A DNA stretch of 64,000 bases from Dromiciops gliroides (GCF_019393635.1 NC_057861.1:60806532-60870531), one strand, 5' to 3'; positions 23,448 to 36,170 are shown, counted from the first letter of the stretch. The notes: generated by a model not told the origin, from the letters alone. A program made the numbers and translations.

Positions 23448-23596
23448 GGGGGGGGCAGGGCAATGGGGGTTAAGTGATTTGCCCAGGGTCACACAGCTAG
23501 TAAGTGTCTAGTGTCAAGTGTCAGAGACCAGATTTGAACTCAGGTCCTCTTGAATCCAGGGCCAGTGCTTTATCCACTGTGCCACCTAGCTACCCC
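23448..23596 (-). mobile_element. WSINE1-type SINE
   Basis: Flanked by a perfect 10-bp duplication aaaacatttt at 23438-23447 and 23597-23606. Confidence 0.93.
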
Positions 23597-23837
23597 AAAA
23601 CATTTTTAAAGTAGTGAGCATCTCACCTCTGCTGGAAGCTAAAGAGACCCTTATTCATTTAAATAGGAAGAAATAGATTTGTGAGACACTGGAATATAAT
23701 TAGATGTTTCCAGAATTCCCTTCTTTTCTTTTCCTTTGCCATTGAGAGTGACTTTTTGTTGGTCATACAAGAAAGGAACAGAATGACCATATGTAGACTC
23801 AATTTCTCTTCTTGCTTTGAAACTAAATGGCCCTTGG

Positions 23838-24009
23838 GGGCAGCTCGGTGATACAGTGGATAAAGCGCCAGCCCTGAATTCAGGAGGACCTGAGTTCAGA
23901 TCTGGCCTCAGACACTTGACACTAGCCGTGTGACCCTGGGCAAGTCACTTAACCCTCATTGCCCTGCAAAAAAAAAAAAGAAAGAAAGAAAGAAAGAAAA
24001 AGAAAAAAA
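23838..24009 (+). mobile_element. WSINE1-type SINE
   Basis: Flanked by a 19-bp duplication gaaactaaatggcycttgg at 23819-23837 and 24010-24028, one mismatch. (GAAA)n tail. Confidence 0.94.
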
Positions 24010-24028
24010 GAAACTAAATGGCTCTTGG

Positions 24029-25560
24029 TTCTGTGAATCAAAGTCATAGGTTTCCATGATAGAGAGACTTCCTATTAGCAATTTGGCTACAGAGGATAGG
24101 AAGAATTGATACAGTTGGACTTGGGGCTCTCTTTCCACCATGTGAATGGATAGTGGTAAATTATGGGGGTTAGATCCATGCTCTGTCAGCATCCATTATT
24201 TATACTTCTTTGTTGCTACTAGAACCAGTGGTGGGATTGCTGAGGTAAGATTGTGAGTGGTAGCAGTAGTCATGACTTAAGCCTCTACCTGTTATGATTG
24301 GGACCAGCAGAAGAAGGAACCAGAACAAAGTGGAAAAAGAAGCAGGGGACTGGATTGAAGGTATCCAAAGTGACAGAGCCAATAAACTGTTGGGAAGAGT
24401 GAGCTAGGGCTAGGAGATTGATCTCTTTCCCCATGCTGCCTCTGCCTTCCTTTTTAGTCTCTGAGGTACCCCCCCCCCCCGTCCCCATTAAGCTCTGGAG
24501 TCCTAAGCTGAGACCTTTCCCCCATACCTCCTCCCTTGTTCCTGAATCACAATGGATGCAGGTGTTTCAGGAGAAAGTCAAGAGCAGCTTGGAGAGATGG
24601 TTGAGCAGAGCACATAGTGGGGGAACATTTAACTAATTTCTTTACATCTTTGTGGTTTCTAATATATTAATAGATCAGAGAATGCTAATTGTCAAGGAAT
24701 GTCAGGGAGTGGTAGCATTTGACTGAGAGAGGAAAGTCTAGATGTAGGATAGGGGCAGAGTTAAATAATTTCTTTGATGTTTTGGGGTCACATTTTATAT
24801 CATTTTTCCACCTTAAATTCAGAATAAAGTGGTTCTTTTATTTGTCTACCTGTTTGAAGACATGTGGCAAAGCCACTGAGGGAGTTAGAATAGACCGAGA
24901 GTTTGCAGCCATGCTATTTGCTAGTTACCTATGGGGAAAATATAGCTTTTTTAGGAATGCTACTTCATGGAGGCAGCAGAGCAACTCTGACCACTTGGCT
25001 GGTGGATCAAGTATAGTAGCACCTGATGGGAAATTCAAATACTGCATTCCCTCTTTGGATAATAATCAAGTGACATCCTGTCTTCCTGTAAGCTTAAGTA
25101 AGGCAGCATACAAGTTAATGTGGCTGCTTATGTCAGCACAATGCTCAAGTGTCACATGGAGGAGCATACATGAAGTGCCCATAGCTGTGGCACATTGAAA
25201 AAAAAGTTTAAAATAGCCTATTATTAAAATTATAGACTGGTAAAATAAAATTAAAATATGAATTAATGTTTGAAGATTTAGTTGACAGCCTGCTCAGTGG
25301 CAGAATACAATGGGCATTCAAAAGTCTAGATAATCAAGAAGTCTGATTTCTGTAGATAATGAGATAACAATGTGTTATAAGCAAACAGGTGGGGGAGAAC
25401 TATCCAAACAAAAGGAACCCTTTGTTTCCCCTGGGGACCTTCAAGATGCTTCCTGTTAGATCAGTAGCCAATTCCAATTTGGGGCTAAGTTGACACTCAT
25501 AGGCAGAAACCCATAGATAGGATAGAAATCTTTTCCCATAAAGTCACTAGCTTCCATTTG
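24029..25560. other. No recognised gene; one unexplained open frame
   Basis: AT-rich sequence. A 159-codon + strand open frame at 24719-25198 matches nothing I recognise and lacks gene context. A short A run follows it. Confidence 0.35.
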
Positions 25561-25860
25561 TTCAATCCTAATTCTTAGGCAATTATTTTCTTCAGAGAGC
25601 TTTTCCATTTAGCTTTTCAAGCTGTTGACTTTTTTCTCATGACTTTCCTGCATCACTCTCATTTTTTCCTCTACATCTCTTACTTTATCTTCAAAGTCCT
25701 TTTTGAGTGCCTCTGTGGCCTGAGACCAATTCATATTTTTCTTGGAAGCTTTGGATGTAGGAGCCCTGACGTTGCAATCCTCTTCTGAGGGTGCACTGAG
25801 ATCTTCCTTGTCACTAAACAAACTTTCTATGGTCCGAATCTTTTCTCTGTATGCTCATCT
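25560..25860 (-). mobile_element. LINE ORF1-like coiled-coil remnant
   Basis: The - strand encodes KIRTIESLFSDKEDLSAPSE, then WSQATEALKKDFEDKVRDVE and EKMRVMQESHEKKVNSLKS. In a neighbouring frame it continues with SEENNCLRIRIEQMEASDF. The heptad-like charged pattern followed by ENNxLxxRIEQxE resembles the coiled coil of L1 ORF1 proteins. The family is not certain; it is decayed and lacks the rest of a LINE. Confidence 0.45.
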
Positions 25861-25896
25861 TGCCCATCTATTTCTTGACTTTTGACTCCTTGCTGC

Positions 25897-26057
25897 TTTT
25901 TTGGTGGGTGGGGCAATTGGGGTTAAGTGACTGTGCCCAGGGTCACACAGCTACACAGCTAAGCTAGTAAGTGTCAAGTGTCTGAGGCAAGAATTGAACT
26001 CAGGTCCTCCTGAATTCAGGGTTGGTGCTCTATCCACTGTGCCACCTAGTTGCCCCC
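25897..26057 (-). mobile_element. WSINE1-type SINE
   Basis: Reverse body with an extra cacagctacacagctaagc duplication inside. gactccttg/aactccttc flank it. Confidence 0.88.
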
Positions 26058-26689
26058 TAACTCCTTCTTAAAGTGGGGCACTGCTTCCAGGCTGCACTGT
26101 CCCAAGCTTAAAGAGGGGCAGGCTCTTCACTCACCTGGCCTGTGCTCAGGTCTGTAAATCTAGAGACCTTTTCCAATGCTGAGATTCTGTGATTCTATTT
26201 CCTTTGATAAGCCCTTATTGTAAGGTTATTGAGAATGCAAGCTCTTTGAGAACATGCTTTACCCTCCAGACTTGACCACCATGCTTCAATTGTTTTCTCC
26301 CATTGGCAAGTTCCTCTGTGCAAAGTCAGCCACTGGTACAGTCAGTCTGAGTGACCCCATGACGTTTTAGACTTTGGCTATTGTTCTTTTGAATAGATAG
26401 ACTCAAAGAGTAATGACTCACAGGAGTTCATTCAACTCCTTAAAAGGATAGAAGGCATAGTCTTGGATACTCTAAGTATAAGCAATTACTTAATGTGAGA
26501 TGTGGGTCCAAGTATGAGTCATATCTTGGGTGGGTGAGTCGAACACCTGCGTATCTCCCTACATTTAGCTGAGTGAGTGATAGTAAGTATCCGGAGCTTG
26601 CAACACCCCTCAAAATGAAACTTGGCACGGCTCTGCTGGCCTCCTCGGAAGGTCCTCAACTGTTTGAAAAGTGCTGACACTGTAGAACT

Positions 26690-26815
26690 TACAGATGACT
26701 TTCACATCTATGGCCTCATCAGCTCCTCATGAAAACCTGATGAAGAAACTGAGGCTCACAGAGGCCGTTACTTGCCTCATATTTGCTTCATAGTGGAGGC
26801 TAAATTAGAGCCCAA
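26690..26815 (+). repeat. Ancient mammalian repeat fragment
   Basis: aaactgaggctcacagaggc followed by cttgcctcatatttgc. Confidence 0.4.
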
Positions 26816-27023
26816 CTCTCTATTTATCTTACTACCTTGCCCCCCCACCCCATACACACATATTTCTGTTGCTATATCAATTAATTGACAAGGAATATTA
26901 AGCACTTTGGTTGGTCATTATGTGAACCTGACGTGGGGCAACTTTTTCCTTCCTTCCTTTGTCTCTCAGTTTCCTCCTCTATAAAATGAGAGGGTTGGGT
27001 TATATGATTTCTAAGGTCACTTA

Positions 27024-27259
27024 GGGGGCAGCTGGGTGGGGCAATACTGGTCCAGAAGTCAGGAAAATTCATCTTCCTGAGATCAAATTGATGCCAGACA
27101 CATACTATCTGTGTAACCCTGGGCAAGTCACTTAACCCTGTGTGCCTTAGTTTCTTCATCTGTAAGATCAACAGGAGAAGGAAATGGCAAACCACTTTCT
27201 TTGCCAAGAAAACACCAAATGGAGTCACCAAGAGTCAGACACTGTTGAAATGACTACAC
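27024..27259 (+). mobile_element. MAR1-type SINE
   Basis: Flanked by aaggtcactta at 27013-27023 and 27260-27270. Full MAR1 body. Confidence 0.9.
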
Positions 27260-27485
27260 AAGGTCACTTAGACCTCTAAAGTTCTTTATCTAGGATAGAT
27301 TTCCCCCCTCCTTTAATAGGCTATATAAAAAGTCAGACCTGAGTCCATAAATCACAGTACCTTAGATATGAAAGAGACCCTCTGCAGGTATCTAGTCCAT
27401 CCCTTCTTAAATCATAAATCTCATCTATAATAGCTAAACTACTAGTCATGTGGACTGAGCTTGAAGGTCTCTAGTGATAAGAACT

Positions 27486-28488
27486 GTCCACAGGCTTCTA
27501 GGTGGTGCTGGGTAGATATACTGCTGAGCCTATATTCAGCAAGACCTGAGTTCAGATCCAACTTCAGGTATGTACTAGCTGTGTGACCCTGGGTAAGTCA
27601 TTTAACTTCTGTTTGACTTAGTTTCCTCATATGTAAAATAGGGATAATAATAACACCTACCAAATAGATCCAACCATTCTGGAGAGCAGTTTGGAACTAT
27701 GCCCAAAGGGCTATAGAACTGTGCATACCTTTCAATCCAGCAATATAACTGCTAGGTTTATATCCCAAAGACGTCCCCCCAAAACCCATTTGTGCAAAAA
27801 AAATTTATAGTAGCTATTTTTGTGGCTAAGAATTGGAAACCAAAGGAATGCCCATTCATTGAGGAATGGCTAAACAAGCTGTGGTATATGATGGTGATGG
27901 AATGTTATTGTGCTGTAAGAAATGACATGCAGGATGATTTCAGAAAGACCTGAAAAGACTTGTATGAACTGATGCATAGTGAAGTGAGCAGAACCAAGAG
28001 AACATTATGCACAGAGATAGCAATATTGTAAAATGAAGAACCATGAATGACTCAGCTATTCTCAGCAATACAATGATCCAAGACAATTCCAAAGGACTAA
28101 TAATGATACATACTATCCACCTCCAAAGAAATAACTGATATTGGTGGAGCAGAGATATGATATTTTTCACTTTCTTTCATTTTTTCTTTTATTCAAGTTT
28201 TCTTATACAAAATGTCTAATATGGTAATGTTCTATGTGGTTGTATGTGTATGACTTATATCTAATTGTTTACCTCCTCAGGGAGGGGGGAGGGGGGAGTT
28301 GGAAGGAGGGATAAAATTTGGAATTCAAACCTTTAAATAAAAATGTTTATTACTAAAAAACCAAAAAGAATAGCACCTACCTCCCAGGGTTATTGTGAGG
28401 ATAAAATGAGACAATAACCATAACGTGTTTAGCACAGTACCTGCACATGGTATGTGCTATATAAATGTTAGCTATTATTATCAACATC
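27486..28488 (+). repeat. MON1/MIR-type SINE split by an L1
   Basis: The first half, to 27661, ends gataataataacacctacc; the second half resumes at 28369 with aatagcacctacctcccagg and ends near 28488. Confidence 0.75.
27662..28368 (+). mobile_element. L1 LINE, 5'-truncated, with 3' UTR
   Basis: ORF2 end and 3' UTR in sense (caaccattctggagagcag, aatggctaaacaagctgtgg, gtgagcagaaccaagagaac) to an A-rich end. Flanked by aatarcacctacc at 27649-27661 and 28369-28381. Confidence 0.92.
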
Positions 28489-28553
28489 ATCGTCATCATT
28501 ATTATTACACCTTAGGGCAGCCCATTCCACCCGCAGCTCTAGTGGTTGATAAT

Positions 28554-28816
28554 AATTATTGTTCAGTTATTTGTTAGTCGTGTCCAACTCTCTGTGACCC
28601 CATCTGAGGTTTTCTTTGGCAAAGATACTGGAAGGGTTGGCCATTTCCTTCTCTAGCTCATTTTGCAGATCAGGGAACTGAGGCAAACAGGGTGAAGTGA
28701 CTTTCCCAGGGTCACATAGCTAGTAAGTATCTGAGGCCAGATTTGAACTTAGGAAAATGAATCTTCTTGACTCCAGGCCTTCTTGACTCTATCCACTGTG
28801 CTATTTAGCTGCCCCT
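28554..28816 (-). mobile_element. MAR1-type SINE
   Basis: Reverse MAR1: gttagtcgtgtccaactc, ggttttctttggcaaagat, atttagctgcccc. Confidence 0.88.
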
Positions 28817-28993
28817 TAATAATAATACTAATAATTAATAATAATTGACATTTTAATATAGCTCTTAAAGATTTGCAGTGTCTTACATACGTTATCTCAA
28901 AGGAAATTTTTCCTTATATTAAAATCTAATAGTTGGTTCTACTATCTGAGACCAGGAGGAACAAGAATTCATACTATACTGGCCAACACTTCA

Positions 28994-29133
28994 TTTTTTG
29001 GGGGGGGGCAATGAGGGTTAAGTGACTTGCCTGGGATCACACAGCTAGTGTGAAGTGTCTGAGGTCGGATTTGAACTCAGGTCCTCCTGAATCCAGGGCC
29101 GGTGCTTTATCCACTGCACCACGTAGCTGCCCC
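28994..29133 (-). mobile_element. WSINE1-type SINE
   Basis: Flanked by caacacttca at 28984-28993 and 29134-29143, perfect. Confidence 0.93.
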
Positions 29134-29501
29134 CAACACTTCAAATATTCGAAGGCAGTAATCATGGTATTCTCCCATTCCAAGTCTGTGGTAAGTAAAC
29201 CTGTGTATCCTGATTTTGTTGCTGTTGCTCAGTCTTTTTCCAGAAAGAAAGAGAAAAAGAGAAAGAGGAAGAGGAAGAGAGAAAGAGGAAAAAGAAGAGA
29301 AAGTTTCTGACAGGAATTCTGGAAACATTTAACCTGGAAAAGTTGAACATTTGAGATGGCATCAGATCGAGCACTGGAAGGCAGAGCAAAGGGAGTTTCC
29401 TTGCCCAACCTAGTATGTTTAATTATAGAGCTCCAGTGATCTTCCCACAGTCTCTCTTTTACTATCTCATAATTCATGCTGTTGAAAATCCCCAAGACAT
29501 G

Positions 29502-29505
<4 letters not shown>

Positions 29506-29540
<35 letters not shown>
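29506..29540. repeat. (TG)n microsatellite
   Basis: About 17 TG units. Confidence 0.9.
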
Positions 29541-29559
29541 TCCCTCTTGTTGCACAACA

Positions 29560-29975
29560 ATGATTCAATTCAACAAATAAGTGTTAAACACTTACTATGT
29601 GCAAGAAGACTGGGAATCAGGAGCAGTCCCAGTCCTTATGGAATTTACATTCTCCTAGTGGGGAGGGATATATCATGTTCACTGATGTTAGAAGACAAGA
29701 TGGAGTTGATGGAGGCAAAGGAGACATCCAAAGTGCTCTAGGGAAATTTGGAGAGAGAGCACTTTTAACTAAGGGAATTAGAGAGGACTTCATGGAGGTG
29801 ACATATGAACTGAACCTTGAGAGAACAAAAAGCATTTTAATGAATGGAAGTAAAGAGAGAGTGTGTTCTAGTCATGAGGATCATCCTAAATGAATGGAGA
29901 GAGGTGGCACGTCCAGTTTAGGGAAGAGCTGGAAAGCCAGATTGACTGGAACAAACGGTGCCTGAAAGAATGCAG
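29560..29975 (-). mobile_element. L2 LINE 3' end
   Basis: Antisense L2: cacttactatgtgcaag, gaatttacattctcctag, gagaggacttcatggagg. Confidence 0.7.
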
Positions 29976-30199
29976 CATGAAATAAAAGTGTAACTCATGT
30001 TCGAAAGTCTTTTTTTTTCTTTTTCTTTTTCTTTTCCCTAAAATTTCCTCCTCCCCCCCTCCTTAGGAACCTGAAAATATGGGAATTGAAGGGCTTTGTT
30101 CCATAAGGTTGGAGGGGTAGGTTGGAATCAGATTGGGAAGGATATTGCATAGGCTAAAGAATTTATGTTTTTATTTTGTGGAAAGAGTGTCACTGGTGA

Positions 30200-30550
30200 A
30201 GTGACATGCCACACATCCTTCATTGGCTTCTTCATTGGCTCCCAATTGCCTATAAGTACTTGTTGTGGCATTCAGCATCATAAAGATGTGTTCTCAGGCC
30301 TTTTAGATTTATTACCCATTACTCTACAACCGTGGCCAAGCTGACCTCTTAGCCATTTCGCAAATGTTTTCTTTGGTGTCTTGCCTCCATACCTTGCTTA
30401 CATGGTTTCCTCTGTCTGGAATGCCCTGTCCTACCATTTTGGCTTATTGAAATACTACTCATCCTTCAATGCTCATTTCAAAAGCCAGCTCCTTAATTTA
30501 TTCTTCCCCTTTAAACATCCTTTGAACTCCTTAACACATTGATTCTTTGT
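30200..30550 (+). mobile_element. L2 LINE fragment
   Basis: cattggctcccaattgcc, tggtttcctctgtctggaatg, tcaatgctcatttcaaa. Confidence 0.65.
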
Positions 30551-30864
30551 AAACTTACCTTTATGATACAAAAGCTGAGATCAAGTTGGTCTGTACCTCA
30601 GGATGCAAGTGCTGGAATAGGGTTCATCTGGGCATGTTGAGACATGGTGGAGTCCAAAGCCAGCTTGTTGTCAAAGACTGACGTCTGGGAGAGTGAGGAA
30701 GAGAGGAGGTTGGGATATTGATGTGGAAAAGTCAGGAACTATAACAAAAGCATTTGTATTGTGGGTCAAATCATGGATGATGCAAAGAGGAGTGAAAAGA
30801 GGATGGGATTATAGTGGCATACACATCACAATTTTTCACCTCATGTCCTTTAAAAAATTTTTTA

Positions 30865-31017
30865 GGGGGCAGCCAGGTGGCGCAGTGGATAGAGCACCGG
30901 CCCTGGAGTCAGGAGTACCTGAGTTCAAATCCGGCCTCAGACACTTAACACACACTTACTAGCTGTGTGACCCTGGGCAAGTCACTTAACCCCAATTGCC
31001 TCACTAAAAAAAAAAAA
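30865..31017 (+). mobile_element. WSINE1-type SINE, near consensus
   Basis: Very close to the copy at 11929 (shared ggagtcaggagtacctgag and the acacacttactagc variant). It sits at the 3' edge of an L1. Confidence 0.93.
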
Positions 31018-31960
31018 TTTAATGTTTTTATTGATTTTTAAAAAATGTTTTTATTGATTTTTTTATCACCATAGTTTCTCCAGCATCCATTCCCTTTTAC
31101 AACATCCCTCCTCCTTTTAGAAAGCCATCCTTTATATCAATGTTTCTAAATGGCAAAAATAAAGAAAAAGAAGAGCAAAAATCATCATAACTGATCAATA
31201 TATTGAAAAAGTCTGAAAATATGTACAATATGCGTAACACTTGTGGGCCTCTCACCTCAGCAAAGGGGTGAGTTGGGAATGTCTTCTTGTGTCTTTTCTT
31301 TTAAGATATGCTTGTTCTTTATAATTTTGTAACATTCACTTTTGATTTTTAAAAAATGGTTGTTCATTTACATTATTGTAGTTATTGTACATATTGTTTT
31401 CTTGGCTCAGCTTACTTCACTTAGCAATGTAGATTTTTCCAAGCTTTTCTCTATTCACAAATTCATCATTTCATATAGCATAGTAATATTCCATTATATT
31501 CATATACCACAATTGATGAGTATCTACTTTGTGTTCAGTCCTTTGCTACCACAAAAAGTATTGCTACAGATATTTTGCTGTAGATGGGAACTTTCAGTGG
31601 CCTCCTTGGAGTATAAGCCTAGTAATGGAATTTCTAGGTCAAAGGGTATGGATAGTTTAGCCATTTTATTTGCATAATTCCAAATTGCTTTCCAATGTGG
31701 TTGTATTAATTTAAAGTTCCACCAAAAAACCCACGTCCACCTATCTTCCCACAGGGCCAGTAACATTTATTATTCCCATCTTTTGCCATCTGTGTCAATT
31801 TGCAAGTTGGGATGTGAAACCTCGGGGTTGTTTTGATTTGCATTTCTCTTATTATTATTGATTTAGAGCATTCTTTCATATGGTTAATAGTTTGCAATCC
31901 TTCTTTTGAGAATATCTGTTCATATCCTTTGCCTGTTTATGTATTGGGGAATGTCTTTTG
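31018..31960 (-). mobile_element. L1 LINE 3' part, older subfamily
   Basis: Antisense L1: attccattatattcatatac, ctaggtcaaagggtatgg, gttttgatttgcatttctc. It is more diverged than the copies at 529 and 41741. Confidence 0.85.
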
Positions 31961-32432
31961 ACTGTGTGTATATGCATGTATGTGTATGCATATGTAAATA
32001 CACACATATATGTGTAAACATATTTGTTAATTTTAAATATATCTTGTCAGCTGACTTGAGGCTAGATTGCTGTAGAGAGGATTAGGGTTAGAGTTAGTTA
32101 AAGAGAGTCTTGGTGGGCAGGAAAACCAGTTAGGAGACTATTGCAACATTCCAAGTGTGATGTCATGAGGTTTTGAGTAGAAATAAGGGGATGTAACACC
32201 AGAGGTGGTATCAAGACAGGTAGAGTTCTGGGTCATATGGGACTTATAGGAAAATGACAAGTGGAACACTGGACAGATATGCATATCGTAAAGAATTTTA
32301 GATAGGTTTACCACTCGAATTACAAGGAAAAGCACTATAGTTCTGTCCTCCAGCTTTTGCAAGGATAACAAAACTGCAGTAATTCCAGAAAGAATTTTCT
32401 GATTGTTTGATGAGAGTGAACTGGCCACTCTT

Positions 32433-32893
32433 TTTTAAAAAAGTATTTTATTACTTTCCAGTTACATATAAGGATGGTTTTCAAAATTTGTTTTCGCAGG
32501 ATTTTTAGTTCCAAATTTTTCTCTCCCACCCTCCTTTCCCTCCCTCCTCCCCAGGATGGAAAGCAGTATGATATAGGTTGTATATGTACAATCACATTAA
32601 CCATATTTCTACATTAGTCATCTTGTGAAAGAAGAATTAGAACACAAGGGAAAAACCTCAAAAAAGAAGGAAAAAGAAAGTCCAAAAGTAGAAACGGTAT
32701 GGTTCAATCTGCATTCATAATTCACAGTTCTTTTTTTCTGAATGTTGAGAACATTTTCTATCATGAGTTTTTTGAAACTCTTTTGGATCATTGCACTGGT
32801 GAGAAGAGCCAAGTCTATCCCCATTGTTCATCCAAAATGTTGCTGTTACTGTGTACAGTGTTCTCCTGGTTCTGCTCCTCTCAGTCAGCATCA
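32433..32893 (-). mobile_element. L1 LINE 3' fragment
   Basis: Flanked by a perfect 16-bp duplication tgaactggccactctt at 32417-32432 and 32894-32909. Contains reverse 3' UTR and the ctggttctgctcctctcag segment. Confidence 0.94.
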
Positions 32894-32991
32894 TGAACTG
32901 GCCACTCTTAGGCATCTTTAATAATATCTAGGTGGCCTCCAGTTCTTCAAGGTATCAGTCAGTTGAATGGTTGGTTATATACAGCATAACG

Positions 32992-32992
32992 A

Positions 32993-33028
<36 letters not shown>
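32992..33028. repeat. (TG)n microsatellite
   Basis: About 18 TG units bordering a SINE. Confidence 0.9.
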
Positions 33029-33031
<3 letters not shown>

Positions 33032-33162
33032 GTGGGGCAATGAGGATTAAGTGACTTGTCCAGGGTCACACAGCTAGTGTGAAGTGTCTGATGTCGGATT
33101 TGAACTCATGTCCTTCTGAATCCAGAGCCAGTGCTTTATCCACTGCACCACCTAGCTGCCCC
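33028..33162 (-). mobile_element. WSINE1-type SINE
   Basis: Reverse body. gaatgtgt precedes the TG tract and follows the SINE. Confidence 0.9.
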
Positions 33163-35094
33163 TTGAATGTGTTTTAAGGGAAGGCCCCCAAAGGAAGGGC
33201 ATGTGACTTAACTATAAACAACCAAAGGAGCAGAAGACAATGAAAGACAAGTACTAGGAGAGCCCACTGACTCTCTTACACTGGGGCTAGGACTCACACC
33301 TCCAGAACAGAGCTGCCTAATGTCTCCTTCACATTGGGACTGGGACAGATATCTCTCAATTGGGACTACAAAGGAGGAAGAAAGGAGCACACATGAGGAT
33401 GCTGCCTGGGACATGATGCTCATCAGATCATGGCAAAAGGCGGGTCCCAGGATTTAGTGTAGGACTATAACATATCCTAATTTGCATTCTTGAATTAATG
33501 AATCAGGACAGCTCAGATTGCTCCTGTGTAAGAACAACTTGATGGTCTTGAGACTTATGGTAGCCCAGGCATCAGTACTGCTCCAAGTGTTTTATAAGGA
33601 GATGAGGGTGATCTGATAGGTTTCCCATCCCTGAGGTTACAAGCAGGGAGACACTAATCATGTAGAAATCAGGAAGTCTCTAGTTTGAAATAGAAGATTT
33701 CTGAGATTGGAAGAAAGGGGTGATGTCAGGCAGAGAGGAGGGGGGGATTAGGTAAGAGGAAGGACCATGGCTAGAAGAGATAATCTGTTAGAGAGAGATT
33801 AAGCCACAGAAGCCAGAAGTTTTTTCCAGATTGCATCAAAAAGTAAGCTAGGCCAATAATTCTGACTATGGGGAGTGTAGTAGTGACATTATTGCTGCAG
33901 TGTAGTTAGTGTGGTCTGGTTGTTGGTTTGGTCATAGAAGGTGGTAGAAGTGTAACCCAGGTTTCAAGTTTGGAGCATTTTGCATAAGATTTTCCTCATT
34001 GGTGAAGAGAATGATGAATCTATGCTAAATGTGACTGTGTGAGGGCTAGAATTGGTAAGAGAGAAGAGGCATTTTTCATTCCTACTTTTAGAGAGAGAAA
34101 CATCATTCCAGACTCTCCAAGGGACCAGGGAGGAGAAAGAGAAACAATATCTTTCAGATATATTAGGAGAAATCATGTCTTTAATTTCCACTTGCCTCTC
34201 TAGAGAATTCAGGGCAGTTTCCCCTCAGGTAAGACTGAAGTCCCTCTCTTGGCTGACTCAATCCCATTGAAAGAGCTTCTTTACTCATGTATTTTCTAGT
34301 ATATTGTAACCTGTAGAACATCTCCAATCTCTGTTTTCAATCTGCTTGGATAAATTGGTTTGCTTGATATTCACTATTTGTGATGATCTTTTGTGTAAAA
34401 AGCTTTTGGTGGGTATCTGCAGGTAGAACCATGGAACTTTAAGAGAATAATGACCAGGAAAGTGAGTGGCTTTGTTGCTTTTGAATAAAAAAAAATGTGT
34501 CCCTAGGCCATTCCCGCAATATTTAGGGGGTAGAAAGGTATAATTCTAGTTTAGTATCTCCTCTCAGAGGATACAATGCCTTGGTGCATTTCAAATGTAT
34601 CTCACCTTCAAAGAAACCTATTTTTCTGTTTTTGACCTATCAAGCTATCCTGAAGATGGATAACAATGGTTTTTAGCAGATGCAACTGGAGTCCCATGGG
34701 CTCTTGGCTTTTTGTTTTCTCCTACCTGTTTGCTTGGGTCTCATGGGGGTCATGCCTGAGGGAGATGAAGACTCCGTAGAGCTCACTTTGCCAGAGATTC
34801 TAAATTAGAAGTTAAGAAGACTCTCCTCAGGAGGCCGACCATCAGTTTCTTTTGATCAGTTCAACTTTTTAAAGACTTCCCCAGAGTCTGATTAAAATTC
34901 TGGGGAACCTTGTTAGAAAGAAGAGTGAGGAGAAGAGGATTGTTATCTTTCCTTCATCCCTATAGGACTCTATACAGCTTTTATAGCTGACATTGAAATT
35001 GTGCTTTAAGGTTTATGAAGCTGTTTACACATATCATCTCCTAATATGTATTCCACCATCCAGTAACAGTGGTTTCTTTGCTGTGCCTTGAATA
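33163..35094. other. No gene seen
   Basis: No repeat family or conserved open frame was recognised. Confidence 0.4.
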
Positions 35095-35345
35095 ATACTC
35101 CATCTCCTGACTGCATTTTCACTGGCTATCTCCCCCTGTCTTCCCAATGTCTTCTCATTTATTTTTATCTCATGACTTCCTTCAAGTCTCAGCTAAAACT
35201 CCACTTTCTACAAGAAGCCTTTCCCTGTTTTCTTTAATGTTAGTGAGAAATCTCCAGTTTAGCCTGTATATATCTTGTTTGTACATAATTGTTTTCATAT
35301 TGTCTCCCCCATTAGATAGTGAGCTCCTTGAGGGTGGGGACCATT
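35095..35345 (+). mobile_element. L2 LINE 3' end
   Basis: cttccttcaagtctcagc, aagaagcctttccctg, ttagatagtgagctccttg. Confidence 0.75.
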
Positions 35346-35562
35346 TTAGACATAGACACTTGTACAAGTTGTATGATTCAGGGAAAGTCACTCCACCACT
35401 GCCTGCTTCGGTTTCCTCTTCTATAAAATGGGGGTTAGAGAAGGAAATGAAAAAGCACTCCAATATCTTTGCCAAGAAAACTCCATGGATAATATGGTCT
35501 ATTGGGTCAAGGAAGAGTCAGATACAAGTGAATGAATGAACACCACCACCACCACCAAAATG
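35345..35562 (+). mobile_element. MAR1-type SINE, diverged
   Basis: tttgccaagaaaactcc and aagagtcagatacaagtga, with a (CCA)n tail. Confidence 0.75.
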
Positions 35563-35682
35563 GGAATAATAATAGCACCTATTTGCTTGGGTTATCATGA
35601 AAATAAAATGAGACAATATTTGGAATGCATTTCAAAAACCTTGAAGCTCTATATGAAGACTAATGATTATCATTTTTACTAT

Positions 35683-35780
35683 TATTATTAGTAGTAGTAG
35701 TAGTAAAAGTAGTTATAGTCATGGTTGTAGTAGCAGTAGTAACAGTTGTGGTGGTAGAAGAAGAAGGAGGAGGAGGACAA
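35683..35780. repeat. (AGT)n/(AGA)n trinucleotide tract
   Basis: tagtagtagtagtag followed by agaagaaggaggagg. Confidence 0.8.
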
Positions 35781-36170
35781 GAAGACTCCTTAGTACTTAG
35801 TTTAGTATCTAGAACATAGCAGGCACTTAATATATATTTACAGACCAACTGACCAACTGTGTGACTCGAAGCAACTTTGTGAGGTAGGTACTATAGATGT
35901 TACTGTTCCTACTTTAGAGATGAAGAGATTGAGAATCAGAGAGTGATTTGGCTACTGTCCTACTGCCTGTAAGCATCAGAGATTGAATTTAGACATGGGT
36001 CTCTCTAAGTCCAGTGCCCCTGACACATCCCATTGTGCCTGTTTTTCATGTCTGGGCTTCTCATTTGAGGAAAACATTGACAACTTTGAACACATCTAGA
36101 GAAGGATGACCAGGAGGGTGAAAGAACAAGACTTGGGGAAAGAAGGGAAGGGGAAAGGTTATGATTTTTC

